Origin: Phorcus lineatus | Taxonomy: Eukaryota; Mollusca; Gastropoda; Trochida; Trochidae | DNA length: 64,000 nt | Direction of reading: 5' to 3' | Assembly (NCBI GenBank): GCA_921293015.1 | Contig: OV121088.1 | Location: 4,668,382 to 4,732,381 of the forward strand | In this document: positions 1-11,800 of the stretch, one piece after another | Numbering within the stretch: position 1 is the stretch's first letter | Layout: each line of letters opens with the position of its first letter | The notes under the pieces: generated by a model | Databases searched by the model: none | What the model was told of the DNA's origin: nothing | Seen by the model: the letters and a program-made list of their open reading frames with translations, nothing else | Position numbers and translations under genes: made by a program

Positions 1-2051
1 AATAATGCATATACCGAGACAAGAAATATTTGTCAGTAGAGATTTTCAGGTACATTTAAAACTTGCAACATCCGTTTCAGTATTTGCTTTTTTTAAATAT
101 ATGATATATATTTTACATCCATTACAAAAGATGCCGTAACGAAATATTCATGGTAGATATCTGAAGAAAGTTCCAGTTCCTTATCCACTCTGTATCGATG
201 AGCGGTCAGAAGGGCGGCAAAAATGCCTTCTTAGCTACAGAGATTAGTTTCTTTCAAATGTAAATACTGGAGTGTGATATGTTGTAAATTAAACCTTGTG
301 AAACACCACTGCAAAAATGACGTCACATTGGCTTTGTAAGGTCACAATGTAAACACCGCCATTTAATGTTTATTTTCACTCATGTATGACTTGGTATGAA
401 ACTGGCTTTCTCTCGTTTTATAAAATAAAATAATAACTAAATCATTACCAAATGGAAAACGTTTTGGACGTTTTGGACCACTATATATGCCATCTTAACA
501 CATTAAGCCTGTGATTTGATGGCTAATAGTCATGGCCTCTTGTTATTGGCTGATCACTCTACTTGATTTTATAGTCAACATTCGATAGGATTTAAGCAGC
601 TTTAGTGTGAATACTATGTGAAAACATGTGTTCAGTGAAGACAAGCTTTTAAAACGGTGTAAGAATCTATATCGAAACGGCGCTATCAGTACAATAAAGA
701 AGTTGATTATCCATAAATTACTTGTCCACCTTATACTCACAACTTATAGAATGCCACTCAAACAGATGTGTTCAGCGGTTGTTAGTTTCACTTTTAAGTA
801 TCTAGTACATGATATGAAATGCTTTGTTTTCGCAATATTATGTGTTTAAAAGTCTTTATGTTTATTTTGTAAACCAATGCTCGTAATGGTAGGTTTTTCG
901 CTCATCAGGAATGACACCACTTACTTACAAACCATATTATCTTACTGTTGACTAAGACAGATCCAACGATGTACATATGATTTCGTTGTAATTACATTTC
1001 CTCTTCTCAGACCATTGTACATGGCGAATCCCCTAGTAAGTGCAAGTTCATATCGTAAAGAAAATTTTATGATCCACAGAACAAAGTCGCGTTTGCTATC
1101 TAGATAATACACACTATGAATATCATATCAATTAATTAAAGAATATTTATTGTTGACATAGACGTGTCTTTAAAAAGCTTAAACAGAAAAACAGACAGTG
1201 ATAATTGACTACAAATTACAATTCATAGATGAAATTTAAAGAAAACAAAACAATTTACATGATATCAAATCAATAAATAAAGCAATTAATTCATCGTTTT
1301 TGTTTAAAATCAAATCATCATTTATATGTATATTGAATCGCTTTATGTTGTATTATCTTTCAAATACTATATATGAAGGCCTGTGGCCTTTTAGTATTGA
1401 ATGAGGATTTAATATCTTATTGAGATAATTTCTCATCGGGAAAATGAGCAGAAGCCGTGTTATCGTAATCGAGCCTTTCACAATTGTCTAGACCACTAAA
1501 GGTATCTGTTTGATATGACTGAGAATATATAAACCAAATCCAAATGTATAAAAGCAGGTTTCGCAAGTGAATGAACAGATAACATTGATTAATGACTTGT
1601 CTGTAACCAATAACAATTCATACATCAGACGTAATTTATTCTGTCTACAACAAATATGATTACATAGAAATAGGAAAGGAGACTAACAAAGTTACCACAA
1701 GTTGTCTAATATATTAATGATTTATATATAAACTTTCATGTGAAGCGAGTTGATGAATCATGTTAGACTAGTTCCTAGACGAACTAGTTTTGACCAAGGT
1801 TATTTTGATAATTGAACAAAATATAATTATGGATGTAATGAAAGAAGTATTTTTGACTATTCGTCTTATATCAAAAACATTGTTCTTATGTGAATGTAAC
1901 AATCAGTGGTCATAAGTATTAGATGATCGTTTGAACAACACCCTTATTTAACATGTATGTATATATATGATAAGCGTAGAAAAAGTATAATTGTAACGTA
2001 TTCAACAAACATTTAAAACTATTTTATAGCCCTTCCCTACATGTCCATAAC
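1..2051. other. AT-rich non-coding stretch
   Basis: I see no convincing gene, RNA or mobile element here. Only short open frames that do not look coding are present, plus a small 8-bp-stem palindrome around 1769-1790 (ACTAGTTC...GAACTAGT). It lies downstream of the minus-strand secreted-protein gene at 2052, so its right edge would hold that gene's 3' UTR. No AATAAA is obvious close to the stop on that strand. Confidence 0.5.
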
Positions 2052-3080
2052 CTACAGCGATTGTATTATCCGTTTGACACGTGGCTTGCCCGAATTCACC
2101 TTTTGGAGTGTTTCATGTTTCCACAGGGACAGTGCATATAATGATGTTGTCTTTTTGTAAATACCACACAGCGCATACATGTATTCTCCATTAATTGTAA
2201 TATCATCAAACCCGCAGTTATCAAAAGCTTGTATCCCATTTCTTTCACCTTTTAAATTGTATTCATCTATCACTATTGTATTCTTATTCAGTGCAATTAT
2301 TAGCAAATCCTGAACAACGTTACCCAGTTTTGAGACAGGAAAGACAAAAAGTTTGGTTGCATGGTGAAATGTGGTAATTATTTTTGATATTTTCTTCTTC
2401 AAGTCAAAATGACCCACTGGATTAACCTTAAAACTGTTGATCCACCAGAACAAACTGTCATCAATTCTTGCAATACCTACTGTGGTTGATACTGGCATAA
2501 CTATGGGTTTGGGGTGACTAAAAATTCTTTTTCGATTTAATCCATGACTGTTTACTTCACTAAAGACAATCTGCCTACCCTTGCTTGCCGTTATTAATGT
2601 CCCTGGTTCCAAGATCGTGAATCCAAACACATCTTTACATAGTCTCTTTCCACGTGTTGACAATGAGAAGTGGGCTGATAAGAAGTGAAACCTTCCATAG
2701 GTTAAAGTGTAGAGATTATAAGTTTTGTGATGCATTTTTATATCAGCAATCATTGGAGGTATCTTCAAAGTTTTCAGTTTTACAAATGATTCATCTGAGT
2801 TTCGTTTCTCTATAACTTCATTCCTCCAAGTTAACAAGTATAGTTCTTTCGGGTTTGATTTCTTCTGTTGAATTCCATTCTGTAACGTTTCAGTATTACT
2901 ACCTACAAGCGCACAAAGATGTGGTAAGTTAGTAGATTGACATTCATTAGACTGCTGTAATTGGCACACTATGTAGTTGTAAATGTATACTCTGGAGTGG
3001 AATAGGCTGTTTTGAGTTTGATTTATACCAACACAGTCGCAACCTTCCAAAAGAGCCGCAAGAACCAGGAGAATCATCAT
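2052..3080 (-). CDS. Putative secreted protein of an unrecognised family (intact copy)
   Basis: The frame is open to 3170 (372 residues), but I prefer the internal start at 3080, which gives 342 residues. That Met begins a short hydrophobic signal-like segment (MMILLVLAALLEG) followed by Cys-rich sequence. The related plus-strand gene at 6199 starts eight codons before the equivalent Met; the matching codon here is ATA, so that upstream start is lost. The mature part has scattered cysteines and several strand-rich blocks, for example FGFTILEPGTLITASKG, DDSLFWWINS and VGHFDLKKK. These spaced aromatic/acidic blocks recall beta-propeller blades, but I cannot assign a family. The C-terminus is RVKR followed by IIQSL, a furin-type consensus. 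Seen: a single uninterrupted ORF with clear similarity (about 60 percent by eye) to 6199-7244. Inferred: secretion. Function unknown. The stop is TAG at 2052-2054. Confidence 0.8.
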   Translation of the reverse strand: MMILLVLAALLEGCDCVGINQTQNSLFHSRVYIYNYIVCQLQQSNECQSTNLPHLCALVGSNTETLQNGIQQKKSNPKELYLLTWRNEVIEKRNSDESFVKLKTLKIPPMIADIKMHHKTYNLYTLTYGRFHFLSAHFSLSTRGKRLCKDVFGFTILEPGTLITASKGRQIVFSEVNSHGLNRKRIFSHPKPIVMPVSTTVGIARIDDSLFWWINSFKVNPVGHFDLKKKISKIITTFHHATKLFVFPVSKLGNVVQDLLIIALNKNTIVIDEYNLKGERNGIQAFDNCGFDDITINGEYMYALCGIYKKTTSLYALSLWKHETLQKVNSGKPRVKRIIQSL

Positions 3081-3180
3081 AAACACTTCCTCGGTGAATA
3101 TGTCAAAAGAATATTTTGTGAATTTCAACTCTACCAAATTCGCTTTTCTCCAGAATATTGATTTTATCACAATTGATGTA

Positions 3181-6100
3181 GCACAGGATGTCCTGGGGGT
3201 AAATTATTTATCCGAGTAATAAAATACTATGTCCTGCCAATGACATATCAAATCTTCTTTTCATCTCGAGTAGAATATAAATCACGTAATTGTGCCTTTA
3301 TTATTCAGTTACAAATCATTTCCTACCATCGAGTTACCTTTAGTGGGATTTCCAGACCTTTTACGTACCATTTACACGTAGATGTAATGTGATATTTTAT
3401 CAATTCAAGTGTCTTTTTCACGCGATTTTATCATCTTTATTATCAATATGGGCAATACTGTCTATTGGTTCAAGTTTCTAATCGCCATTTAAAAAACCCA
3501 ATGGGGGTCAATATTGGGAGTTAATGTAAAATACATATTTGAAAGAAATAGAGCATCACTATATACGCGATTGAATTCAATGCTCGTCAGCAAGAGAAAG
3601 ACAAAATGTCAATCAAAACGTCATTGGATTCTAGGCCCCGCCTATAACTCGTTTATCAGCCAATTAAAATCCACAACGCACAAGGCCTTGACATTGATAG
3701 TTTCCAAAGTTGAAAACATATATAGCGAATTTGGAAGAAACCTGACGAATTTACCCTTTTAGATGCCATGTAACGATGGTGTTAGAATGTTGATTAAAAG
3801 GCACGCAGTTCTAAACTTTGGTGAGGAACCAAGCTGGGAACTTTTAATTTCCATGGCCGTCCCCCCAGCAACGACTGCGAGTGTGTTGCTGACATTTGCC
3901 TAGTGAGTTTTCGAACACGACCGACAGGTTATAGCTTCTGAAAGAAAAGGCCTACCGTGAGATTTTTTTAACAACAATAATTTTTGTGTTTTGATTTATT
4001 TATGTTTATTTACCGCACATTCACGTAGCGGCATTGCAGAATGGGATTGCATATTTTTAAAAAACATATTTTGTTTACTAATTGTTCCGTCGAGGGGACT
4101 GCCTAAATATGACGTTTTGTCACGATATAAAGTATTACATTTAATAACTTTAAATTATATTTTAAAAAATAAATCGTACCGGCCAGTTTCCCCCCAAAAA
4201 TGGTTTATTTGCGGTTGACTAAACATTTCCTATGAATCCTTTAAAACAAATTGTTTAAAACTTTTTACATTTTACTTTGTTGCGATTTATTTCAAACGTT
4301 TTTGAACGTTATATTTTATACTGGAGAGATTTTAGATTAAAAAATATCAGACAAGGAGTGAGATAATATCATGACTATCATCATTCAGCAAAATCAACAC
4401 TGGTAAATTTTCGTCTTGTGGTTGCATCCCAAACTTGTACCCATTTTTCATGCTGTGATAGTCTTGATCAATCTCTGAAAACAGTAGCCATTTACCTGTC
4501 CCTTTTCACATGTTATACCCATTTCTAACAGTTATATAAGGCATATTGCCCTTTTAAACTACCAAAATGAAAAAATGAGGACGAAGTCATCTGCATTGAC
4601 ACTGAATAAATTTGGGTTTAGAATACATCCTTGTTTATCTACAGTTTATGTGTTGAAAGAAGAAATCGGTTTACCACTCACTAAAAGAGCTGTCTTTTAA
4701 GGAAGAATAACTGTTTCCTTACTACATTTTATATTTTTATAATGGTATCCATCTTACATAATTAGGTATAACATTTATCATGATATTATCATATCACATA
4801 TATTCTCAAATCAAAGCTGCATGTTTTGATTTATATGTTTAAACTTCCTTTTAAACAGAATATTTATCAGCAATCCAATCGATATCTATATGTACCTAAG
4901 TTTACAGCTTGTGAAGCTGGTTGAACTGGGTTTTAAGAATTGACAAGGCATTAACAGGACGAAAACATTGAGAAGTACATTTTTAGTGGATGAGCTAAAT
5001 GACAGTTTTAGGTCATTTATCAATCGTGGATAATACTTGCTTATCCCATATAGTGATTAAATAAATACTAAAACATACATGTCTATTAAAAGCGTACATG
5101 TACTTATAGTTTCATATTGCTTTTTTTTAGTCAAATGCGATCCTTTGTGTGTTTTTATTATGGACAAACATTTAGTTTAACAAATATCTTGTTTATCTGG
5201 TGAAGATTATGTTAAAATCTCCCAATGAGATGTAAATTAAGATTGTCAGTGATACCAAACTGTTTACAAAACATGAATACTGGATTTATGATAGAAACAA
5301 ATTATTGCTTTTCAGTGAATTGACACTTATCTCTAATCTAGTAACAGGAAAAGGCAATATTTTAACGAGTGACGCTTCAATAGTCATGACGTCTGTTATA
5401 AGTTGCTTCCAAAAGCGCATTTTAAGAGTTGTCCTCGTGATGTCAAAGCATCGTTGCACTCTCCATTAGCAACGGCGATGGCATTGCGTCGTCTGTAGAA
5501 ATGCGTCATACCATACAGAGAACTTCATCTGGTCTGTGATATTCTCACTTTGATTCGTGAAGTGATAATAAACTGTACCGGTGAGAGCACTTTTCCATCC
5601 CGATCTGTAACCGCTTATCCCTTGATCAATCGGTAGGTGAACAACCTTTTGGGATGAAGCTGATTAATGACACACCTGTTTACATTTTACGGATATCCAT
5701 GAGAAATGAAACATACGTTTAACATAAAGCATGTGCTTGATCATTGATTCCATATAAATCCAAACTTTAATTTTCAATATCATGACACCAATTAGAAGAT
5801 TCCAAACATTGATCTCTATACGTTTCTAAAACGGTCCATTGGAAATATAGTTTAGATATAATATATCAAATTTACGAAAATTAAAATTGGTAAAATCACC
5901 TGAACAAAATTGTATATGTTATGACATAGCACTAAATGTTACTTTAAATGTCATGTAAAAGATCTGGAAAATAAATGATGGGTAACTTGATAGAATAGGT
6001 GATGAATAAATGAAGGCAAAAAAAGTGATTTATTTTCGATTTGAGAAAATACTTTTTTAAGACAGTAGCCAAACGTAGGTTTTTATATTAACTATTAAAA

Positions 6101-6198
6101 TGGGTTCCAATATATCATGTGCTACAAAAGTTCCAAGAAAACCAATGTCTTCAAGTAAAGAGATCTTGAAAGAGTTGAACTAGAATTATATCCCTGAC
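3181..6198. other. Intergenic region between the divergent family members
   Basis: This separates the minus-strand gene (2052-3080) from the plus-strand relative (6199-7244). It should contain promoters for both, since they diverge from here. I see no clear TATA box pair, repeat or RNA gene. A slightly GC-richer patch at about 3610-3940 has no recognisable coding content. Similarity between the family copies extends roughly 40 bp upstream of their start region, including a shared stretch like GTTGAAATT and a TTTGACAT just before the start. Confidence 0.4.
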
Positions 6199-7244
6199 AT
6201 GGCCATCGAAGAAGTGTTTATGATGGTTCTCCTGGTTCTTGCGGCTCTTTGGGAAGGTTGCAACTGTGTTGGTATGAATCAAACTACCAACCGTCTATAC
6301 CTCTCCAGATTACACATCTACAACCAAATGATGTGCCAATTACAGCTGATGATTGTCGATCTACTGAATTGCCACACTCATGTGCTCTTGTTGGTAAAAG
6401 TACTGACACTTTCAAGGGGGAGATAAACCAGAAGGAATATATGCCAAAAGACCTCTTTCTTTTGACTTTGGATCATGAAGTGATGGTAAAACGAAATTCA
6501 GAAGATTCATTTGTTAAACTGAAAACTTTAAGCATTCCCCCAAGGTTTGTTGATATACAAATTCACCAAAAATCCCTGAATCTCTACACTCTGACACTTG
6601 GAAATTTTGGTTTCCTTTCAGCCCACTTTTCATTGTCAGAACGTGGAAAGAGGATATGTAGAGGTGTGCTTGGATTCACAATCTTGGAACCAGGAACACT
6701 GATCACAGCAAGCAAGGGAAGGCGTATTGTCTTCAGTGAAGTAAGCAGTCGAGCATTGAATAAAAAAACACTTTTCATGCACTCCAAAACGAATGCGTTA
6801 TCAGTTATTACCACGATTGGAATTGCTAAACTAGATGACAGTTTGTTCTGGTGGACCAACCGGTTAGAGGTAAATCCAGTTGGTCATTTTGACTTGAAGA
6901 AGAGAATATTGAAATTCATCGCCTCATTTCATCATGCAACTAAAATTTTGGTCTTTCCTCTTTCCCAAAAGGTTAAAGTTGTGCAGGATTTTATGATCAT
7001 TAGACTGAACATGAATAAAGTTTCAGTAGATGAATTCAATTTAGAAGGTAAAGGAAATTGGAAAAGACCTATTGACAGCTGCCATTTTGAGGATATTTCA
7101 CTTTCTGAAAATTTCCTTTATGGGATGTGTGGAACTTACAAAAGGACAGCAACGTTGTATAAAGTATCTCTGTGGAAAAATGAGACACTTATCCAAATAA
7201 ATACCTACAAACTTCGTGTCAAACGGTTTATACAATCCCTGTAG
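6199..7244 (+). pseudogene. Second copy of the secreted-protein family, frameshifted after the signal peptide
   Basis: The start at 6199 (MAIEEVFMMVLLVLAALWEG) gives the same signal peptide as the copy at 2052-3080, but that frame stops at 6426. From about 6350 the similarity continues in a second frame that stays open to the TAG at 7242-7244 and ends RVKRFIQSL. Aligning the DNA of the two copies around TGTGCCAATTACAG shows 12 bases in the minus copy against 8 here, a net loss of 4 bases. The in-frame ATG at 6249 for the long frame would make a protein without a signal peptide and with an unrelated first 30 or so residues. The downstream 295 or so codons have no stop and keep the Cys, FLSAHFSLS, EPGTLITASKG and VGHFDLKK blocks, so the lesion is recent, polymorphic or an assembly error. 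No intron with GT-AG ends repairs it. Confidence 0.75.
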
Positions 7245-7424
7245 GAATGTAGGTAAAAGTTTGAAAAGAAGGTCAAATCTTAAATTTACCTAGTCGCTTC
7301 ATAACTTATCTATACATACACGCATATACTAGATAACAACATTTCACTATTGTGCTTCCGCTACCTAATATACTGAGAGAAAAAGTTGTTTTTGGTTTGT
7401 GAAACTACATTTTAGTTATTTAGA

Positions 7425-7511
7425 GAATCTCACCGAAGTGTCTTCTGTTATCAAATATTTTATCAACGAGTGTTTATATATTTGATATCAGAAGACACGA
7501 GGTCGAGATTT
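7425..7511. repeat. Fold-back inverted repeat
   Basis: A 20-base arm at 7438-7457 (GTGTCTTCTGTTATCAAATA) is matched by the reverse complement at 7479-7498 with one mismatch and a 21-base loop. Weaker pairing (AATCTC...GAGATT) extends both arms outward. It falls downstream of the frameshifted family copy and before the AATAAA at 7739, so it could form a hairpin in a transcript. It may equally be a small fold-back transposon. Confidence 0.7.
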
Positions 7512-7599
7512 TATTTATCATCCAAAATAATTTTTCATTTGTATTCCGTGAAAAATGTGTATTTCTGAACACTGCACTACTCAAAGACTCTCAGTGTAG

Positions 7600-7688
7600 T
7601 GATGTCATAGCATTGTGACGTAATCATGTTTATGACGTCATAGTATTGTGATGTCATTACTTGATGATGTAAAACAATTGTGATGTCA
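7600..7688. promoter_or_regulatory. Cluster of six CRE-like octamers
   Basis: Six TGAYGTMA-type sites lie within 89 bases: 7600-7607, 7616-7623, 7633-7640 (the perfect palindrome TGACGTCA), 7649-7656, 7665-7672 and 7681-7688. They sit in a degenerate short tandem repeat with ATAG/TATTG/CAATTG spacers. TGACGTCA is the classical CREB/ATF site. Whether these act as an enhancer or are just repeat units cannot be told from sequence. Confidence 0.5.
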
Positions 7689-7738
7689 TGAACTTAACTG
7701 TAAAAATGTTAAATGTTGTTGACTACTGACTGTTGCTT

Positions 7739-7744
7739 AATAAA
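7739..7744 (+). terminator. AATAAA polyadenylation signal candidate
   Basis: AATAAA occurs about 500 bases after the stop of the plus-strand family copy and is the first canonical hexamer I see downstream of it. If used, the fold-back and the CRE-like cluster would lie in its 3' UTR. Confidence 0.3.
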
Positions 7745-8634
7745 AGTATCTAAATGATAATATCCTTCTCAATCTAATTTTTCTGTTAATTTAATACATA
7801 TTCAGTCAAGCATATATTCAAAAAATAAAACTTTGGTAAGTATTTCAGGTGCTATACAATGTACTACTACGTATGGAATGGTACTCGTCTTCTCTAAATT
7901 GCTCTGTCTACCATTAGACATTCATTAATGTGTCCTTGCGTTTGATGGCTTTTACTTGCCATATAACCTGACGCAAGAAAATATCAGACAGTTGAAATGG
8001 AAACCTTTCTGTGGGTATTCAAGTTGTCCCACAGTATTTGGGCTACTACAGTACTTGAAAAAGTGTAGGTTTTGCGTTCCATTGTAGTGCTAAGAAGATG
8101 CGGTGCTATCTTCTTCCGTAAAGATGACAGATTGTATTACAAGTTACTTATCCATTAAAAAGGTTTAATTACGTATCATTCTAATAATTGTAAGCGACAA
8201 TACGGGAAGACACTTATCGTTTTATGCTAAATTGACAGATATCATTCCCTAATGCGTCAGAATGATTACTCTGTCCATAAGCATTTTAAAAAGATTTGTA
8301 GATATATATTCAGTGTCAAAGATAATGGGTCATTCAAAATATATGAAAAGTTTCAAAACATTGGACAACGAAAAAAAATCAGGCTGTTTCCATATGTTAC
8401 ATCCTAGTACACCTAGACAAACGATGATTCTTTGCAAGTATTGTTGGATTAATGTTACTGAATTCCAAACGAAATCCAAATTAGATGATATTTGGCATTA
8501 TTTGCTTTTTAAACAGCGATTGGTGAACATTCTTTTGGCATGTAGCTGTATGATATATGTTGAATACCGTTTTTTTCCAACTGAAATCTGTAAGTAGTGA
8601 CTCTCAATTCTAAAAAAATACCGATATACTTGAT
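7745..8634. other. AT-rich non-coding stretch
   Basis: I see no recognisable gene. The open frame at 8262-8597 on the plus strand (111 residues) has no signal peptide, no domain I recognise and low-complexity AT-rich codons. In DNA this AT-rich, one or so frame of that length is expected by chance in a 64-kb window. Confidence 0.4.
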
Positions 8635-8680
8635 CAATGCGTCTATACAGATACTTTCAATGCGTCTATACAGATACTTT
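8635..8680 (+). repeat. 23-bp tandem duplication
   Basis: CAATGCGTCTATACAGATACTTT is present twice head to tail (8635-8657 and 8658-8680), exact to the eye. It lies about 55 bp upstream of the family fragment at 8735. Confidence 0.9.
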
Positions 8681-8734
8681 CAAAATGTTGAAAATAGACC
8701 CAGGAACCCTGAAAATTGAATCATATTCTTTGAC

Positions 8735-8851
8735 ATGTCCATCCAAGAGGTGTTTATGATGATTCTCCTTGTCTTTGCGGCTCTTTGGGAGGGTTGCCAC
8801 AATGTTGGTATAAATCAAACTCAAAACGTATTCCAATTTCAGAAATATTGA
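8735..8851 (+). pseudogene. 5' fragment of the secreted-protein family (38-residue ORF)
   Basis: The DNA from about 8700 to 8840 matches the first exon-like part of the two long copies, including the signal peptide: MSIQEVFMMILLVFAALWEG, then CHNVGINQTQN. The match fades after about 8840 and a stop follows at 8849-8851, so only 38 codons remain. Nothing similar to the rest of the family follows downstream. The simplest reading is a truncated gene copy. The remaining ORF would still encode a signal peptide plus a mature piece of about 17 residues. It is in the same orientation as the copy at 6199. Confidence 0.7.
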
Positions 8852-11800
8852 AATTGTTTGATATCTTTTTATGACACCAGTTTTTAAGATTCAGATAACC
8901 GTTTCCTGCGCGAAAATTAAGAAATTGTTTAAGACACAACTGGATTTCCAGCTCTCTGTCGCCGATATTTTCAAGGCTTGGCATCTATCGCCTTTATTTA
9001 CAATTGTCTAAAGAGTCTACACACAAAATTCTGGAGGAAAAGACAAAAAAAGATTTTTGGGAGCGGCATCTGGGACCCTTTTAAAGGATTAAATAATCCC
9101 TACATCTACATGTTTACAATTTAAAAACCCAATGGGCAATTGCAAGATGTCTTTATAAAAGATTGAAGCTTTTTATATAGAGCCGTATTGAGAAAATTTT
9201 TATGTTTATGGAAGGACGCCGTAAGTTTGTATTTAAAACCACTAAATTATCGGCGCTTCAGGCCTCATACGTATAAAAAGCATGAAGAATTGATCTGTGT
9301 ACCGAAGTTATTGATAACTTTTATTTTCTTAGGCATGCGTGATGAAACGAATTTCAGTCTAAAATCAAAGAATACAAGATATCTTCAGTTCGACTGGTTT
9401 TAAAGTTGAGGTTTATTTGTTTCATGACTGGTAATTAAAGTTAAATGAGAGCGGGACTTGCCTTGATGGATAAATTGATAATATAGCAGATACTAGGATA
9501 CAAATACGTTGTTGTAGCAGGATAGATTTCCCGCGTGTCAAAGGGATCTTCAGAATGTAAATGGATAGGGGCGTACTGACAATTAATAAATTAATGAAAT
9601 GAATAGAACAATAAAAATGACATGGCTTTGTTGTTATGTTACAGGCACTGAAGCATGTCATCTTAAGGCCATAAAGTGATCTCACGTAAGAAGAAAATCA
9701 TTAAAAGTTAAGAACCAATATATGAGTTTTGTCTAAAAGCTTAATTTCACTGACTCTTGTTTAAAAGGTGTTCATAGTGAATTAGCTACATGAAGTTATT
9801 TTTTTTATACATGACAACACATTCTACAATTTTAGACAATAAGATATACATCATCAGATAAACAAAATATAAGAACAAAAACACCTTCTACATTGCCTTT
9901 CTAGCAGTATAAGCTTAAAAGGTACTGCTGTATAATACTCTATACATCGCAGTTATATTTACAATAATGGACTAGATGCAGTCTCGGTGACTCACGGTTA
10001 ACGTTTGAACGAATCGCCATTTAAATCCTGAATCAATTGACCATTTATTTTCTGCCATTTTTAGCGAAATGTATGAATACACAGAAGGACTAAAACACTC
10101 ATTGAAAGGTCAAACAAATGCTTCATTAATTATATATCATGGCATTATAATTAGTACCATGGTTTGCATCCTTGGCCAATCCATGTTAACATTCAGCCCT
10201 GGGAACCGGATGGTGCCAAATTTGCGGGAAGGGGATTCATTTAGGATTTGATTATAAAACAATTTTGGCATTTTTAAAGCAGATAAATAATATATATGAA
10301 CAGTTCATCATTCTGACATTCCAGACATAAGATATCTTTCTGTCAACGTCATATGAGAAACCATCATAAAATATAATATTTGGATACATTTCAGCTCAAA
10401 TTGTCCCCTCTGAACACCATTTTTTTCTAAATCTCATTTCTTTATTTGCTCGAGAGGACACAATGAAGATCAAGACCAGTGGGATGATAAACATTTACAT
10501 TGACCTTGATGTACCGGATTTCAACCATTTACACCAAATTTCGGTCAATAGGCTTACAAAGAAGTAAATGAGTGAAACATTTCCCCCATTACTCCATCAA
10601 AATAATTCCTTGCGAATATACCAATTATTGGCAGTCTCCGGGTCAAATGATGTTTTCGTGTGTAGTAATCATGGCGGGAGTGTGTTTCTCACAAAAGCTC
10701 TTCACATGTCATGTCTACGATCATGACTTTAACTCATCTTAAAAGTTCAGTGGTTTCATTGAAAAGTTACAATATAACATACATAAAGAATTACACCATT
10801 TGTATACTAATGTGCAAAAATACTGCAACACCTATTTATCCAATGAATAAAATTCAATATTTTTTACTGAGATAAAATTACTGTTACTCTAAAGATTACA
10901 AGAACAAACAAATCCTTCAATAATTACCAATCGAATCATTTTGAAAGCAGTCTCGAGGGAACTCTTGCGAAAAAAAGTAAAATGTTGTAGACCAATTCTG
11001 AGTAGAGTCTGAGTTGAAGGAAAAATCCAAAGTTCCAGACTTAGTCAAATTAATGGAATTGATAAAAATTGGTTTTAAACATGAACGTTTCCTCATCGAC
11101 TCAACAAGACAATGAAGCTCTTTTTTTGGTAGTTTTGTAAAACATCTCTAGACATACATGGAAAGCAAATGGTTTTACATTACCGTATTAGCAATAATGA
11201 AGACACATTTGAGTATTGCAATTCACTTTTTAAAGTGTATTTACAGAGAACCTACCACGTCAGAAATGACATCATTACCAGTAAAAATGGATTAATCTTG
11301 CATTGCAGTTCCCCTATCAGGGCGTGCCAAGTAAGCCTTAACGTGTCTTTTGAAGTCATTACAGACCTTCTTTGTTGTAATCGAATGATCGTGGCTGGAA
11401 CAGTGCTCTTCGGGGCCAAAAGATGATGTAAAGGGTTCGAATTCCGCATGTGGTATTAGGTGTACAATTCAACGACTTTTAGTAGTTTAATATCTTTGTT
11501 TCTCTGATTCCAGTTGGAGTTCGAAGGTTGCAACATGCACGCAACATTGTGGTGCGTGTCCGTGCGTTCATACTTTATGCTGTAATATGAATTCAATAAT
11601 GTTCAACAGTTAATCCCCCCCAATCAAGAAAGCTTGACGTGATCAATTTCAATAAAAAGTAAAGATCCAAATATAAAGTACCTACGATTTACGACTTATA
11701 GAGCGATTCCAGTTCTCTTGCATTTTTTCATAATGTTCACAAATAATTATGAAATATTCATTACGTCCGATTACATCTATTTCCAGTGTTTTTAAGAAAA

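Noticed and set aside
8262-8597. 111-codon plus-strand frame
   Set aside because: Motif-free and of a length expected by chance at this base composition.
8754-8984. Minus-strand 76-codon frame
   Set aside because: It runs antisense through the family fragment at 8735-8851 and has no independent support.
11420-11445. B-box-like GGGTTCGAATTCC on the plus strand
   Set aside because: No clear A box or cloverleaf; too weak to call a tRNA or SINE.
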